In this document: positions 40,907 to 48,736 of the stretch, piece by piece
Position numbering within the stretch: position 1 is the stretch's first letter
How the letters are laid out: every line of letters starts with the position of its first letter
NCBI GenBank assembly: GCA_005402585.1
Contig: BIFP01000007.1
Span: 62,001-126,000 of the forward strand
Reading direction: 5' to 3'
DNA length: 64,000 nucleotides
DNA from: Micromonosporaceae bacterium KJ-029
Lineage (GTDB): Bacteria > Actinomycetota > Actinomycetes > Mycobacteriales > Micromonosporaceae
Notes under the pieces: generated by a model
Seen by the model: only the letters and a program-made list of their open reading frames with translations
Databases searched by the model: none
What the model was told of the DNA's origin: nothing
Translations under genes and position numbers: made by a program

Positions 40907-42246
40907 CGCATGTCCTTCCCGTGGCGGCGCTTCCACTCGGCCAGCGCCTCTTGCAGGGTCCAGTCGCCCAGGGGGCCGCCGTACTGGAGCTGGTAGCGGT
41001 GGATGCCGTCGGCAGCCGGCTCGCTGCGCTTTTGCAGCTTCACGCCGGGGATGCCCCGGCCGTACTTCGCGCTGTTCGGCCGGTCGGTGAACGCCGTGGT
41101 CGACCACGAGGTGAGCCGCTTCGACAGCGACCGCTGCAACAGCAGCTGCGCCTCGCGGCTGGCGGCCGCCATCACGATCAGCTTCGCCAGCCGCCGGTAC
41201 CTGGTCCAGCTGACGGGGAAGTCGCTCATCAGGTAGGCGCAGGCCGGGTCGAACTTCGGCGGCAGGTACGCGAACGCCCCGACGAGCTTGCCGTCGACGC
41301 TGACGCCGCAGGCGAGCAGCGGCGACCCGGGCAGGATCGTCTTGCTCATGAACTGCGACCGGACGGCGGCGAACTGGCCGCCGTTCAGCACGTGGATGGC
41401 CATGCGGTCGCCGAGGTCGTCGGTCGGGCCGATCTTCGGCATAAAGATCGGGGCGACCTGCTGGGCGGGCGCGACGACCCGGCGCGCACCCGACGAGGCG
41501 TACACGTAGATCGGCATGCCGCGGTTGGAGGTCTGCACGACCCCGCGCAGCCAGGGGCGCAGCTCGTCGCGCGGGATGTGCAGGCCGAGGATCCAGTGGG
41601 GCCGGTCGAGGACCGCGCCGATGATCTGCTCCTTGCCGTCCTCGTCGAGCATGTCGTACGTCGGCGCCGGCCAGTCGAAGAACTCGTCGATGCCGGCGAA
41701 CTGCGCCTCGTAGTCGCCCGCGTAGAACGGCGGGAACATCGCCACCGGCGCGTCGGCCGGCACCACCGTCTCCAGGTACTCCCGCACGTCCCCGCAGTAG
41801 TACGACCCGAGGCGCAGCGTCAGCGCGTTCAGCTTGCCGACCGTCTTGGCGTGCATCGTCGGGAACTGGCCGACCGTGGCCCGGACCATCCGCTCGTAGT
41901 AGACGCCCTGCCGGCCGACGTACTGGAGGAACCGGGTGCCGAGCATCAGCGACGCCAGCAGGTCCGTCGACGTCGACAGGTACGGCTCCAGCCAGCCGAG
42001 CAGGTCGCGGTGCTCGTCCTTGAGCCGGTAGTCCAGGTCGCGGCCGGCGAGCCACCAGCCGAGGGCGCTCGAGTACGCCTGGACGTCGTTGCCGTGGATC
42101 GTGCGGCGCTCGCCGGGCCGGGAGTGGAGCGTCCGCTCGATCGTGAAGTTCCCGGAGCAGCCGACGTACAGGTCGGTGTCGGGCCAGGAGTCGGCGTGCT
42201 CGTAGATGATCGAGCGCAGGTCCGCCGGGATCGAGCCGTGGAACAC
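40903..42246 (-). CDS. Putative DNA-modification protein: methyltransferase-like plus GNAT-like
   Basis: A 447-residue protein starting MFHGSIPADLRS, with GGGAAGGTG upstream. Residues 20-190 resemble a phage adenine-methyltransferase fold: DLYVGCSGNFTIERTL as SAM motif I and VAMFPPFYAGDYEAQF in place of the catalytic motif. Residues about 290-400 look like a GNAT or Mom-type acyltransferase: LLACGVSVDGKLVGAFAYLP, then YRRLAKLIVMAAASREAQ and an AFTDRP stretch. Such proteins probably change phage DNA bases to avoid restriction. No motif alone is decisive, so function is inferred. It leads the coupled unit with the 136-residue and ParB-like genes. Confidence 0.55.
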   Translation of the reverse strand: MFHGSIPADLRSIIYEHADSWPDTDLYVGCSGNFTIERTLHSRPGERRTIHGNDVQAYSSALGWWLAGRDLDYRLKDEHRDLLGWLEPYLSTSTDLLASLMLGTRFLQYVGRQGVYYERMVRATVGQFPTMHAKTVGKLNALTLRLGSYYCGDVREYLETVVPADAPVAMFPPFYAGDYEAQFAGIDEFFDWPAPTYDMLDEDGKEQIIGAVLDRPHWILGLHIPRDELRPWLRGVVQTSNRGMPIYVYASSGARRVVAPAQQVAPIFMPKIGPTDDLGDRMAIHVLNGGQFAAVRSQFMSKTILPGSPLLACGVSVDGKLVGAFAYLPPKFDPACAYLMSDFPVSWTRYRRLAKLIVMAAASREAQLLLQRSLSKRLTSWSTTAFTDRPNSAKYGRGIPGVKLQKRSEPAADGIHRYQLQYGGPLGDWTLQEALAEWKRRHGKDMR

Positions 42247-42278
42247 CCTTCACCACCTTCCCCTGTGGCCGGGCATCG

Positions 42279-42351
42279 AGCGCCGGCCAGGATTTGAACC
42301 TGGGCCTCCGCCCCGGTAGGGCGGCGTGCCAACCAACAGCACTTCCGGCGC
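42279..42351 (-). tRNA. tRNA-Gly (anticodon ACC), phage-encoded
   Basis: A 73-base cloverleaf. Acceptor arms GCGCCGG/CCGGCGC, D stem GTGC/GCAC with GG in the loop, anticodon stem CCGCC/GGCGG around CTACCGG (U33, anticodon ACC), T stem CCAGG/CCTGG with TTCAAAT. No CCA is encoded. Position 8 is A instead of the near-universal U. ACC is not a usual bacterial Gly anticodon (GCC, UCC and CCC are). It lies 32 bases upstream of the modification gene and may supplement phage translation or replace a tRNA cut by a host nuclease. Confidence 0.72.
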
Positions 42352-42436
42352 GCGGCGCGCGCCATGCACGCGCAGTGCCCGATGGTAGCCGTACATCCAA
42401 CCTACGGACGAGAGGGCCGTCGGCTGTTTGCTCGCT

Positions 42437-42462
42437 CCGTAGCCTCGCGTAGCCCACCGTAG
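42437..42462. promoter_or_regulatory. Three 10-bp-spaced direct repeats upstream of xis-like gene
   Basis: CGTAG occurs at 42438, 42448 and 42458 (in CCGTAG, GCGTAG, CCGTAG), one per helical turn, and an inverted CTACGG lies at 42402-42407. They lie 65-90 bases before the excisionase-like gene. This spacing fits cooperative binding of a small MerR/Xis-type protein, including its own product. Confidence 0.45.
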
Positions 42463-42527
42463 ACCTATCCGGCCGCAATGGGTTATGGTGGCCGCACATC
42501 GGACGCCGGAGACGGGGAGGCAGGCAG

Positions 42528-42710
42528 GTGGCCGAGGACTACACCTACGCAGAGGCCGCGGAGAAGCTTCGCGTCGCGGAGACCACCCTCCGGCGCTGGG
42601 TGTCCAAAGGCCGCGTGCCGTGCCGCCGGCTCGGCCGGCTGGTCCGCTTCACCGACGAGGACCTGGCCGCCGCCTACAAGGCGTGCCCGGCGCTCGCGGG
42701 GCGGCACTGA
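42528..42710 (+). CDS. xis: Excisionase-like MerR-type helix-turn-helix protein
   Basis: A 60-residue protein from GTG 42528. The sequence YTYAEAAEKLRVAETTLRRWVSKGRVPCRRLGRLVRFTDEDL is the classic short winged-helix of excisionase/MerR-type proteins (wHTH followed by the wing). It probably binds near att and directs the integrase toward excision. It lies 1.5 kb from the integrase with the AlbA_2 gene between, and has upstream repeats that may be its binding sites. Confidence 0.8.
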   Translation: MAEDYTYAEAAEKLRVAETTLRRWVSKGRVPCRRLGRLVRFTDEDLAAAYKACPALAGRH

Positions 42711-42845
42711 CGTGGAGGCCTCCCCGGTCACGGCCTCTAGACCGTCCTAGGAGGGCTCCCGGGTCATCCATCCAGGCCAGGTTTACCGCCTTTGGTCGCC
42801 GCCGCGGCGTACCGAATGCTCGGCCCTGAGAAGTACGGTCATGGG

Positions 42846-44195
42846 ATGCTGGACATTGACACATCCCGACGGCCTGTGCGCCCCGCCGAGTGGGCTAGTG
42901 TGCTGGACGCGATATATCACGCCCAGCCTGCCGACGAGCAGACGTGGCTGGAGTGGAAGTCGAGGCTGGACCTGCGGTCCAAGGAGCAGATGGCGACGCT
43001 CGTGGCCAAGGCGATCATCGCGTTCGCCAACCGGGATCCGACCGAGGCCGCAGCCTGCGTCGGCGGGATCGGAATCCTGGTCATCGGCGTCGAGCCCGGC
43101 AACGTGTCCGGCGTCGTTCAGATCGACAACGCCGACTTGGATCAGATGCTGACCAGCTACCTTGGCTCCGATGGGCCGGTCTGGCAGCCACATTGGGACC
43201 AGTACAAGGGCGAGACCGTTCTGATCATCGAAGTGTCCGCGCCGGCCTGGGGCGACCCACCTCACGCCTTCCGCAAGGAGTACGCCAACATCGGAGACGG
43301 TGCGATCTACGTACGCCGCCGTGCCCGGTCGGTCCCAGCCGACCATCGGGACATACGCCGGCTGGTCGACCGCTACGCCAACCGGCCCGACGACAACACC
43401 CTCGACATCACTATCGGCGTGGACGACCCCACCATGCTTTCCCGCTACACCTGGACCGGCATCGACACCTTCATTGAGGCGGAACGCGAACGCCTACTCG
43501 GGCCCATCACCGAAGTCCGGCACACAGAACGGACCCGGGATCTGGCCGGCCGCCGCATGGGTGCGGGCATGGATCCAGAGGCCCGCACAGTCGAGGAATA
43601 CAAGGACGAGGTCGAGCGGTACCTCGACGAGACACGCGCCCGATGGCCGGAGATCATGCGCTCACTCGCGGCGTACCTCCTGCCGACCACACTCTTCACG
43701 GTGACCAACCTGTCCGCCCGGAACTATCGGCAGTTGGAGGTCAGGCTCCACGTGGCCGGCGACGCCGACGCGATCGAGTTTGAGGAGGACCTGGACTCGC
43801 TGGACTTTCGGGACCTGCTTCCCCGCCAACCACGGGAGTGGGGGCCGCGCCCACGCAACGTCATCCGCGGCATTGTGCAATCCTCATACCTGCCGAGTGT
43901 CCCTCCCTTCACGCCGGCCGGCCCGAGAACGATCCTGGAGCGCGGAGGGAGCTTCACGCTCAGGGTCCAGCCGCTGGACCTGCGTCCTCGGCAGACGGAA
44001 GTTCTTGAGGATGCCTATGTCCTGCTGATCCCAGCCAGCCGTACCGATGAGGTGATCGTCTCCTGGTCTGCCACCGCCACGAACGTCGACGCCACCGCTC
44101 ACGGCCAGTTCGCTTTGCCTCTAGAAGGCCCAGACGTGAACCTCATGGAGGCGTGGGCCCAAACCGAGGCGAGCAGGCAGGAAGCCAACCGCTAG
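42846..44195 (+). CDS. AlbA_2/Schlafen-like protein (insert 2)
   Basis: A 449-residue protein from ATG 42846 (MLDIDTSRR); in-frame starts at 42792 and 42816 are possible, and none has a strong ribosome site. Residues about 10-160 show the AlbA_2-type pattern: EQTWLEWKSRLDL, then VAKAIIAFANRDP, GGIGILVIGVEPG and the strand TVLIIEVSAP, with DGAIYVRRRARS. An unrecognised helical and beta C-terminus follows. It is placed between excisionase and integrase, the place where accessory (often defence) genes are usually carried. Not clearly a recent copy of the gene at 35189, despite the same length. Confidence 0.7.
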   Translation: MLDIDTSRRPVRPAEWASVLDAIYHAQPADEQTWLEWKSRLDLRSKEQMATLVAKAIIAFANRDPTEAAACVGGIGILVIGVEPGNVSGVVQIDNADLDQMLTSYLGSDGPVWQPHWDQYKGETVLIIEVSAPAWGDPPHAFRKEYANIGDGAIYVRRRARSVPADHRDIRRLVDRYANRPDDNTLDITIGVDDPTMLSRYTWTGIDTFIEAERERLLGPITEVRHTERTRDLAGRRMGAGMDPEARTVEEYKDEVERYLDETRARWPEIMRSLAAYLLPTTLFTVTNLSARNYRQLEVRLHVAGDADAIEFEEDLDSLDFRDLLPRQPREWGPRPRNVIRGIVQSSYLPSVPPFTPAGPRTILERGGSFTLRVQPLDLRPRQTEVLEDAYVLLIPASRTDEVIVSWSATATNVDATAHGQFALPLEGPDVNLMEAWAQTEASRQEANR

Positions 44196-44216
44196 CTCGC
44201 CGCCCGCCCTGCTGCG

Positions 44217-45527
44217 CTACCGGCCCGGCCCGGCCTTGCCGGCGTACCGCGCCGCCGCCTCCTTCGCCGACCGGTGGAGCCGGCCGCGGATCTCGCCTGC
44301 CCGGCTGACCCCGGTGGCGCGCTGCTGCTCGCCGGCACGGATGCCGGCTTCCAGGAAGCCGCCGACGATCCGGCGGACCGGCTCGTGGTGCGACGTCGTG
44401 TGGTGCACGTACACGTCCATCGTGGTCGACACCTGGGCGTGCCCGGCGACGCCCTTGAGCGCCGACAGCTCCAGGCCCTCAGTCGCGAGGAGCGTCAGCA
44501 GCGAGTGCCGCAGGCCGTGCATCGTCATGTGCCCGCGCAGGCCCCGCGACTCGGCCAGGTGCCGGATCTTTACCCATCGCCAGTCGTAGAAGTCCTCGTA
44601 CCGCCAGTGGTTCCCCCGTGGCGCGCAGAACAGGAACTTCCCGCCCTTGTCGGCTCGCTGGTTGACGACGTGCATCACCAGCGGGTGCAGCGGCACCTGC
44701 CGGTAGCCCTGCTTCGTCTTCGGCTTCGGCTCGACCACCCAGCGCCGCTCGACCTTGCGGAGGACCTGCCGGATCTCGACGGTGCCGAGGTGCCGCCGCA
44801 CGGCTTCGGGCGGGAGGGCGGCCACCTCGCCCCAGCGCAGCCCGCCGGCCAGCTTCGTCAGGAGCAGGTCGGCGGCCTCCGGGTCGACCTCGTACGCCGC
44901 GGTGAGCAGGATCGACGCCTGCTCGGGCGTCTCCAGGATGTCCCGCTCGAACTTCGCGCCCTCCGGCAGGGCCAGCCCCTCCAGCGGGTTGTACGTCCGC
45001 AGCGGCGGCTCCTCGTCCTCGCCGGGCAGGCACGAGGCGCGGAAGATCGGGAACACCGACTCGCCCCGGATGTTCGCGATCGTCTTGCGCGATAGCCCAG
45101 CGTCGAGCAGGCCGGTCTGCCACTCCCGCATCACCCGCCGGGTGATGCTGGCGATCGGCACGTCGCCGAGCGTCGGGAAGACGTGCTTCTCCAGCCGCTC
45201 CCGGTACTTCCTCTTCGTCTCGACGCTCGGCTTCGTCAGGATGTCCAGCCACGACAGTGCGTACTGCCGGAACGTCATCGCCGCCGGCTCGTCGACGGGC
45301 GCCGCAGCCAGGCCCGGCACCAGGTGCGCGAACCCGTGCTCCACCAGCTGCTCCGGCGACGGCCGGCGGTTGGCTGCCGCGTCGACGAGCGCCTTGAAGC
45401 GCTTCGCGTCGGCCTGGTAGTCGAACGTCTCGCCGTCCCAATCACCGTCGCGGCGGCCGCCGTCGCGCCACTTCACGCGCCACCGGGCGGTACCGCCCTT
45501 CGTCTGCCTCTTCTCGATCTGCGCCAC
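44217..45527 (-). CDS. int: Tyrosine integrase
   Basis: A 436-residue site-specific recombinase from GTG 45525-45527 (GGAGG four bases upstream). The N-terminal arm-binding part covers about 1-70, the core-binding SAM-like domain about 85-180. Catalytic residues: Arg 231 (GGLRWGE), His-x-x-Arg 337-340 (MHGLRH), His 363 (GHAQVS) and Tyr 373 (DVYVH). It lies next to tRNA-Leu and is oriented so that its 5' end faces the tRNA 3' end, the usual layout when the tRNA is the attachment site. Confidence 0.93.
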   Translation of the reverse strand: MAQIEKRQTKGGTARWRVKWRDGGRRDGDWDGETFDYQADAKRFKALVDAAANRRPSPEQLVEHGFAHLVPGLAAAPVDEPAAMTFRQYALSWLDILTKPSVETKRKYRERLEKHVFPTLGDVPIASITRRVMREWQTGLLDAGLSRKTIANIRGESVFPIFRASCLPGEDEEPPLRTYNPLEGLALPEGAKFERDILETPEQASILLTAAYEVDPEAADLLLTKLAGGLRWGEVAALPPEAVRRHLGTVEIRQVLRKVERRWVVEPKPKTKQGYRQVPLHPLVMHVVNQRADKGGKFLFCAPRGNHWRYEDFYDWRWVKIRHLAESRGLRGHMTMHGLRHSLLTLLATEGLELSALKGVAGHAQVSTTMDVYVHHTTSHHEPVRRIVGGFLEAGIRAGEQQRATGVSRAGEIRGRLHRSAKEAAARYAGKAGPGR

Positions 45528-45677
45528 CGTTCCTCCACGTGAGCGGGCGGCCTCGACCCGGCATCGCGGGCTCTGCCGCCGGCCGCGCCTATATGCGCAG
45601 CAATGGGACCGTAGCCGTCTCGATCGGCGGAGACAAGATCGCGCCGCCAGCGAACGCTGACGGCGCGACTCAAAGCC

Positions 45678-45699
45678 GGTGATCCCACGGTGATCCCAC
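45678..45699. repeat. Tandem 11-bp repeats, putative integrase arm sites
   Basis: GGTGATCCCAC occurs twice back to back (45678-45688 and 45689-45699), about 85-105 bases from the tRNA 3' end. Arm-type sites of tyrosine integrases often have this size and arrangement. Confidence 0.5.
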
Positions 45700-45724
45700 C
45701 GCGGCAACAGCCCAGAAAACGATC

Positions 45725-45762
45725 AAGGCCGCTGACCTGTGTTCAGCCAGGTCAACGGCCTT
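45725..45762 (-). terminator. Terminator after tRNA-Leu
   Basis: 15-base arms 45725-45739 and 45748-45762 (AAGGCC...GGCCTT) with one wobble pair. It lies 21 bases downstream of the tRNA on the minus strand and may also stop reading from the int side. Confidence 0.7.
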
Positions 45763-45783
45763 CTACCGTGGGTTCCAAGATTG

Positions 45784-45867
45784 TGTCCGAGGGGGGACTT
45801 GAACCCCCACGCCCTATACGGGCACTAGCACCTCAAGCTAGCGCGTCTGCCATTCCGCCACCCGGAC
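45784..45867 (-). tRNA. tRNA-Leu (anticodon GAG), prophage insertion site
   Basis: An 84-base type II tRNA. Acceptor GTCCGGG paired with CTCGGAC, anticodon loop TTGAGGT giving GAG, long variable arm TGCCCGTATAGGGCG, T arm GGGGG-TTCAAGT-CCCCC. No CCA encoded. The 3' end faces the integrase, so integration would have restored it with a phage-derived copy. It reads CTC (and CTT) Leu codons, which are important in high-GC genomes. Confidence 0.93.
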
Positions 45868-46073
45868 TTGCTCTGTCCAGCCTACCGCGCCGGCCTCGGT
45901 GGTCCACCACCCGTAGGCCGCCCGGCGGGCCGCACGGGGAGTTACTGTACACGGCACAGGTGGATCATGCACATCGGCATTCGGCGCCGGTCCAGGCCAC
46001 CTCGGCAGGGATCCGGGACGGCTCCTGACGGGGCTGTGGGTCGGGTAGCGTCGGAGCGCCCGTACCCGGCAGC

Positions 46074-48494
46074 ATGGGCCACGTGCCCCATGCCTCTCCC
46101 CTGGCCGTCGCCCAGCAGCGGGCTCTCGCCCTGCGCGGGGCGGGTAACCTCGCCGCCGCCCGTGACCTGCTGACCGACGCGGTCGAGTCCACCCAGCCGC
46201 CGTTCGGCAAGGACCACCCGGACGCGCTCAGCACCGCGCACCTGCTGGCCCGGCTGCACCGGGAGGCGGACGATCCGAGTGCTGCCCGCCGGGTGTTGGA
46301 GGAGGCGTTCGCCGCCGGGGAGCGCCGGTGGCCGCACGCGGACCCGCTGATGCTGGCGTTGGCCTTCGAGCTGGGCTCCGTCGCCGACGAACTGGGAAAC
46401 CGCCACGAGGCCCGACGGAACTACACCCGTGTCGCCGCCGCCGGCCCCGCCGTGCTCGGCGCCGACCACCCGGCGGTACGCAGGGCACGGGAGTATCTCG
46501 GCGATGCCGCTCCCGCCCCGAATCCGCCGGTCCCCCCTGCCCATCAGCCGGAGCCGGCGAGCCAGCCGCAGCACGGGGCACTGGTAGAGCCGACTGTGTC
46601 ATTGGCCGTGCTGTCGACGGCGTGGAAGCCGCACGACGCCTCGACGGCGACCGGCTCCATCCGCGTCGCGACGCCGCCGGTGTCCGGTACCCCCGAGGCG
46701 CCTCCGGCGCACCTGGTGCCGCCAGCGCCCGCCGTACCGACCGTGCCGGCTCCGGCCGTGCCGCCGCCTCCCGCCGCACCATCGGGCGCCGCGCCGGTGC
46801 CACCGCCCCCGGCCGTGCCATCGGGTGCTGCATCAGTGCCGCCGCCCCCGGCCGTGCCACCGGCACCGCCGGTGCTTCCACCGCCCCCGAGCGTGCCGTC
46901 GGGTGCCGCGATGGTGCCGCCGCCTCCCGCCGCGCCACCGGCGGTGGCGCCGCAGACCCGGGCGGCGTTCCACGATCAGCCCGCTTCTCCGGGGGTGCCG
47001 GCCCCGCCCGCCCCCGTGGCCCTGCCCGGCCCCGCACTGCCGCCTACCCCCACAGTGCCATCGGTGCCCGACGCGCCGGTGCCCGGCGATGGCCGACCGG
47101 CGTCGCCGGCCCATCCTGAGTGGGCCCAACCGACGATCCAGGTGCAGCAGATCGGTCCGCTGTTGGAGGAGGAGGCAGTCCGCGCCGGCCGCCTCCCGGA
47201 GTCCACGACGCCGGGTGCCGGCGCAACTCTCCCGGTCAGTGGACCGCCGGCACCGCCGGTCAGTGGACCACCGCAGAGCCCACCGCCGGTCAGTGGATCA
47301 CCGCTGAACGCACCTCCGGTCAGTGGGCCGCCGGCGTTCTCTCCGGTCAGCGCGCCACCGGGGCCCGGGCATCCGGTCAGCTCGCCACCGGTCAGCGTGC
47401 CGCCGACGCCATGGCAGCCGGTCAGCGCACCACCAGTCAGCGCACCAGTAGTCAGCGCACCACCGGTCCCCGGACCGCCGATCAGTGGACCCCCCGTCAC
47501 CAGCACGCCCGGCGACCCGCCACCGGGCGGCACCCCGTCCGGTTATCCGCAGCAGGTCAGCGCCCCGCCGCAACCCACGAGCGGACCGCCCGGCTACGCA
47601 CCGGTCAGCGGGTCACCCACGTCCGGGCCGACCAGCGGCCCGCCGGGACATGGACCGACCAACGGCCCGCCGGGACATGGACCGACCAGTGCTCCTCATG
47701 GCCCGGTCGGCAGCCCGCCTTCGCACGGCCCGGTCAGCGGGCTCCTGCACCACGACCCGGTCAGCGGCCCGCCCTCGTACGGCCCGGGGTCTGCTCAGTA
47801 CCGCCCGGTCAGCGGCCCCTACCAGGACAGTCTTCAGCAGCACGGTCCGGCCGGTGGCGCGCATCCGCACGGATCAGCCGGGGCGGCCTACCCACCGCAT
47901 CCGGCCGGCGGCCCGGCGCCGGCGCCGTACAGCCCGCAGATTGCCGCTCCGCCGGCCTGGAGTCAGCCGGCGCCACCGCTTCCGGCGGTGGTCCAGCCTC
48001 GGCCGGCCGTGGCCTCGCCGTACCAGGGTCCGCTGGTGATTCCGGCGGTGGAGCCGCCGCGGGGTCGTAGTCGGGCGGCGATGGTGGTGGCGGTGGTCGC
48101 CGTGGTGGTCGCGCTGGCGGCGGTGATCGGGGTGGGGGTGATGATCCTCGACCGGCGGGCCACGCCTCCGGCGGCGGCGCCCGGATCGCCGACGCCGGTG
48201 GAGTCCGATCCGCCGCCCGGGAACCTGAAGCTGCGCGACGACACCGCGACGATCACGCTTACCTGGACCGATCCGTCGGACGGGTTAGTGCCGTTCATGG
48301 TGGCCGGTGGGCGGGCCGGGCAGCCGTTGGGGGTGCTGGCCACGGTGGACCCGGGGCAGACCAGTTACACGGTGAACGGGCTCAACTCCCGGGTGGACTA
48401 CTGCTTCGCCGTGCTCGCCGTCTACGGCACCGAGCGCTTCGCCACGTCGAGCCAGGTGTGCACGTCGCGGGAGGTCAGCTCGACCCCGGACTGA
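46074..48494 (+). CDS. TPR-like, proline-rich membrane protein with FN3 domain
   Basis: An 806-residue host protein. Residues 1-150 form helical repeats like tetratricopeptide (ALALRGAGNLAAARDLLTDAV, then GNRHEARRNYTRV). Residues about 165-660 are low-complexity Pro/Val/Ser/Gly/Ala with many PPVSG and GPPGHGPT units. A hydrophobic span lies at about 668-690 (VVAVVAVVVALAAVIGVG). The C-terminus is a fibronectin type III domain (TITLTWTDPSD, then VNGLNSRVDYCFAVLAV). It probably displays the FN3 domain outside with the TPR inside. Start could be GTG 46083. First host gene beyond the att site. Confidence 0.75.
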   Translation: MGHVPHASPLAVAQQRALALRGAGNLAAARDLLTDAVESTQPPFGKDHPDALSTAHLLARLHREADDPSAARRVLEEAFAAGERRWPHADPLMLALAFELGSVADELGNRHEARRNYTRVAAAGPAVLGADHPAVRRAREYLGDAAPAPNPPVPPAHQPEPASQPQHGALVEPTVSLAVLSTAWKPHDASTATGSIRVATPPVSGTPEAPPAHLVPPAPAVPTVPAPAVPPPPAAPSGAAPVPPPPAVPSGAASVPPPPAVPPAPPVLPPPPSVPSGAAMVPPPPAAPPAVAPQTRAAFHDQPASPGVPAPPAPVALPGPALPPTPTVPSVPDAPVPGDGRPASPAHPEWAQPTIQVQQIGPLLEEEAVRAGRLPESTTPGAGATLPVSGPPAPPVSGPPQSPPPVSGSPLNAPPVSGPPAFSPVSAPPGPGHPVSSPPVSVPPTPWQPVSAPPVSAPVVSAPPVPGPPISGPPVTSTPGDPPPGGTPSGYPQQVSAPPQPTSGPPGYAPVSGSPTSGPTSGPPGHGPTNGPPGHGPTSAPHGPVGSPPSHGPVSGLLHHDPVSGPPSYGPGSAQYRPVSGPYQDSLQQHGPAGGAHPHGSAGAAYPPHPAGGPAPAPYSPQIAAPPAWSQPAPPLPAVVQPRPAVASPYQGPLVIPAVEPPRGRSRAAMVVAVVAVVVALAAVIGVGVMILDRRATPPAAAPGSPTPVESDPPPGNLKLRDDTATITLTWTDPSDGLVPFMVAGGRAGQPLGVLATVDPGQTSYTVNGLNSRVDYCFAVLAVYGTERFATSSQVCTSREVSSTPD

Positions 48495-48736
48495 CCCACA
48501 GCGCCGCAGCCGGCGGAGCCGGTCCGAGCCGGCCTCCGGCTGGAACAGAGGCACATCGTCCTGGTCCGACGGTCGCGGCGGGACACGCCGACGACACGCC
48601 ACGCTGGGTGTCCACAGGCAGACGGTACGGGTTCCCGGCGTCCGCAGCGTGACCATATGATGGCTCCCGGCTCAGGGGAGGGGTCGTCGCCACGTCGGCG
48701 CGCCACCTGCCCGGACGACACGGGAGGCAGCCGGCT

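Larger units (their letters stand above)
45528..45783. other. Attachment region between integrase and tRNA-Leu
   Basis: 256 bases with two tandem 11-bp repeats (45678-45699), the tRNA terminator (45725-45762) and the 5' leader of int. The site of strand exchange is expected at the tRNA 3' end, about 45784-45815, but needs the left junction to fix. Confidence 0.6.
1..45790. mobile_element. Prophage (right part) with integrated cargo
   Basis: Head genes (portal, MuF-protease, capsid), both terminase subunits, two ParB-like genes, an excisionase-like gene and a tyrosine integrase lie in one block that ends at the 3' end of a tRNA-Leu. The block runs off the left edge, so tail, lysis and repressor genes and the left attachment site are not seen. 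Nearly all phage genes are on the minus strand; almost every plus-strand gene is cargo. The right boundary is inferred from the integrase-tRNA arrangement and has not been matched to a second att copy. Confidence 0.88.

Noticed and set aside
35189..44195. Recent duplication of the two AlbA_2-type genes
   Set aside because: Equal length (449 codons) is the only close match; sequences differ throughout apart from the general fold motifs.
47220..47780. Repetitive GGTCAGYGSACC units that might suggest a CRISPR array
   Set aside because: Spacing is irregular, units are in frame and encode Pro-Val-Ser-Gly repeats; there are no uniform spacers and no cas genes in the window.
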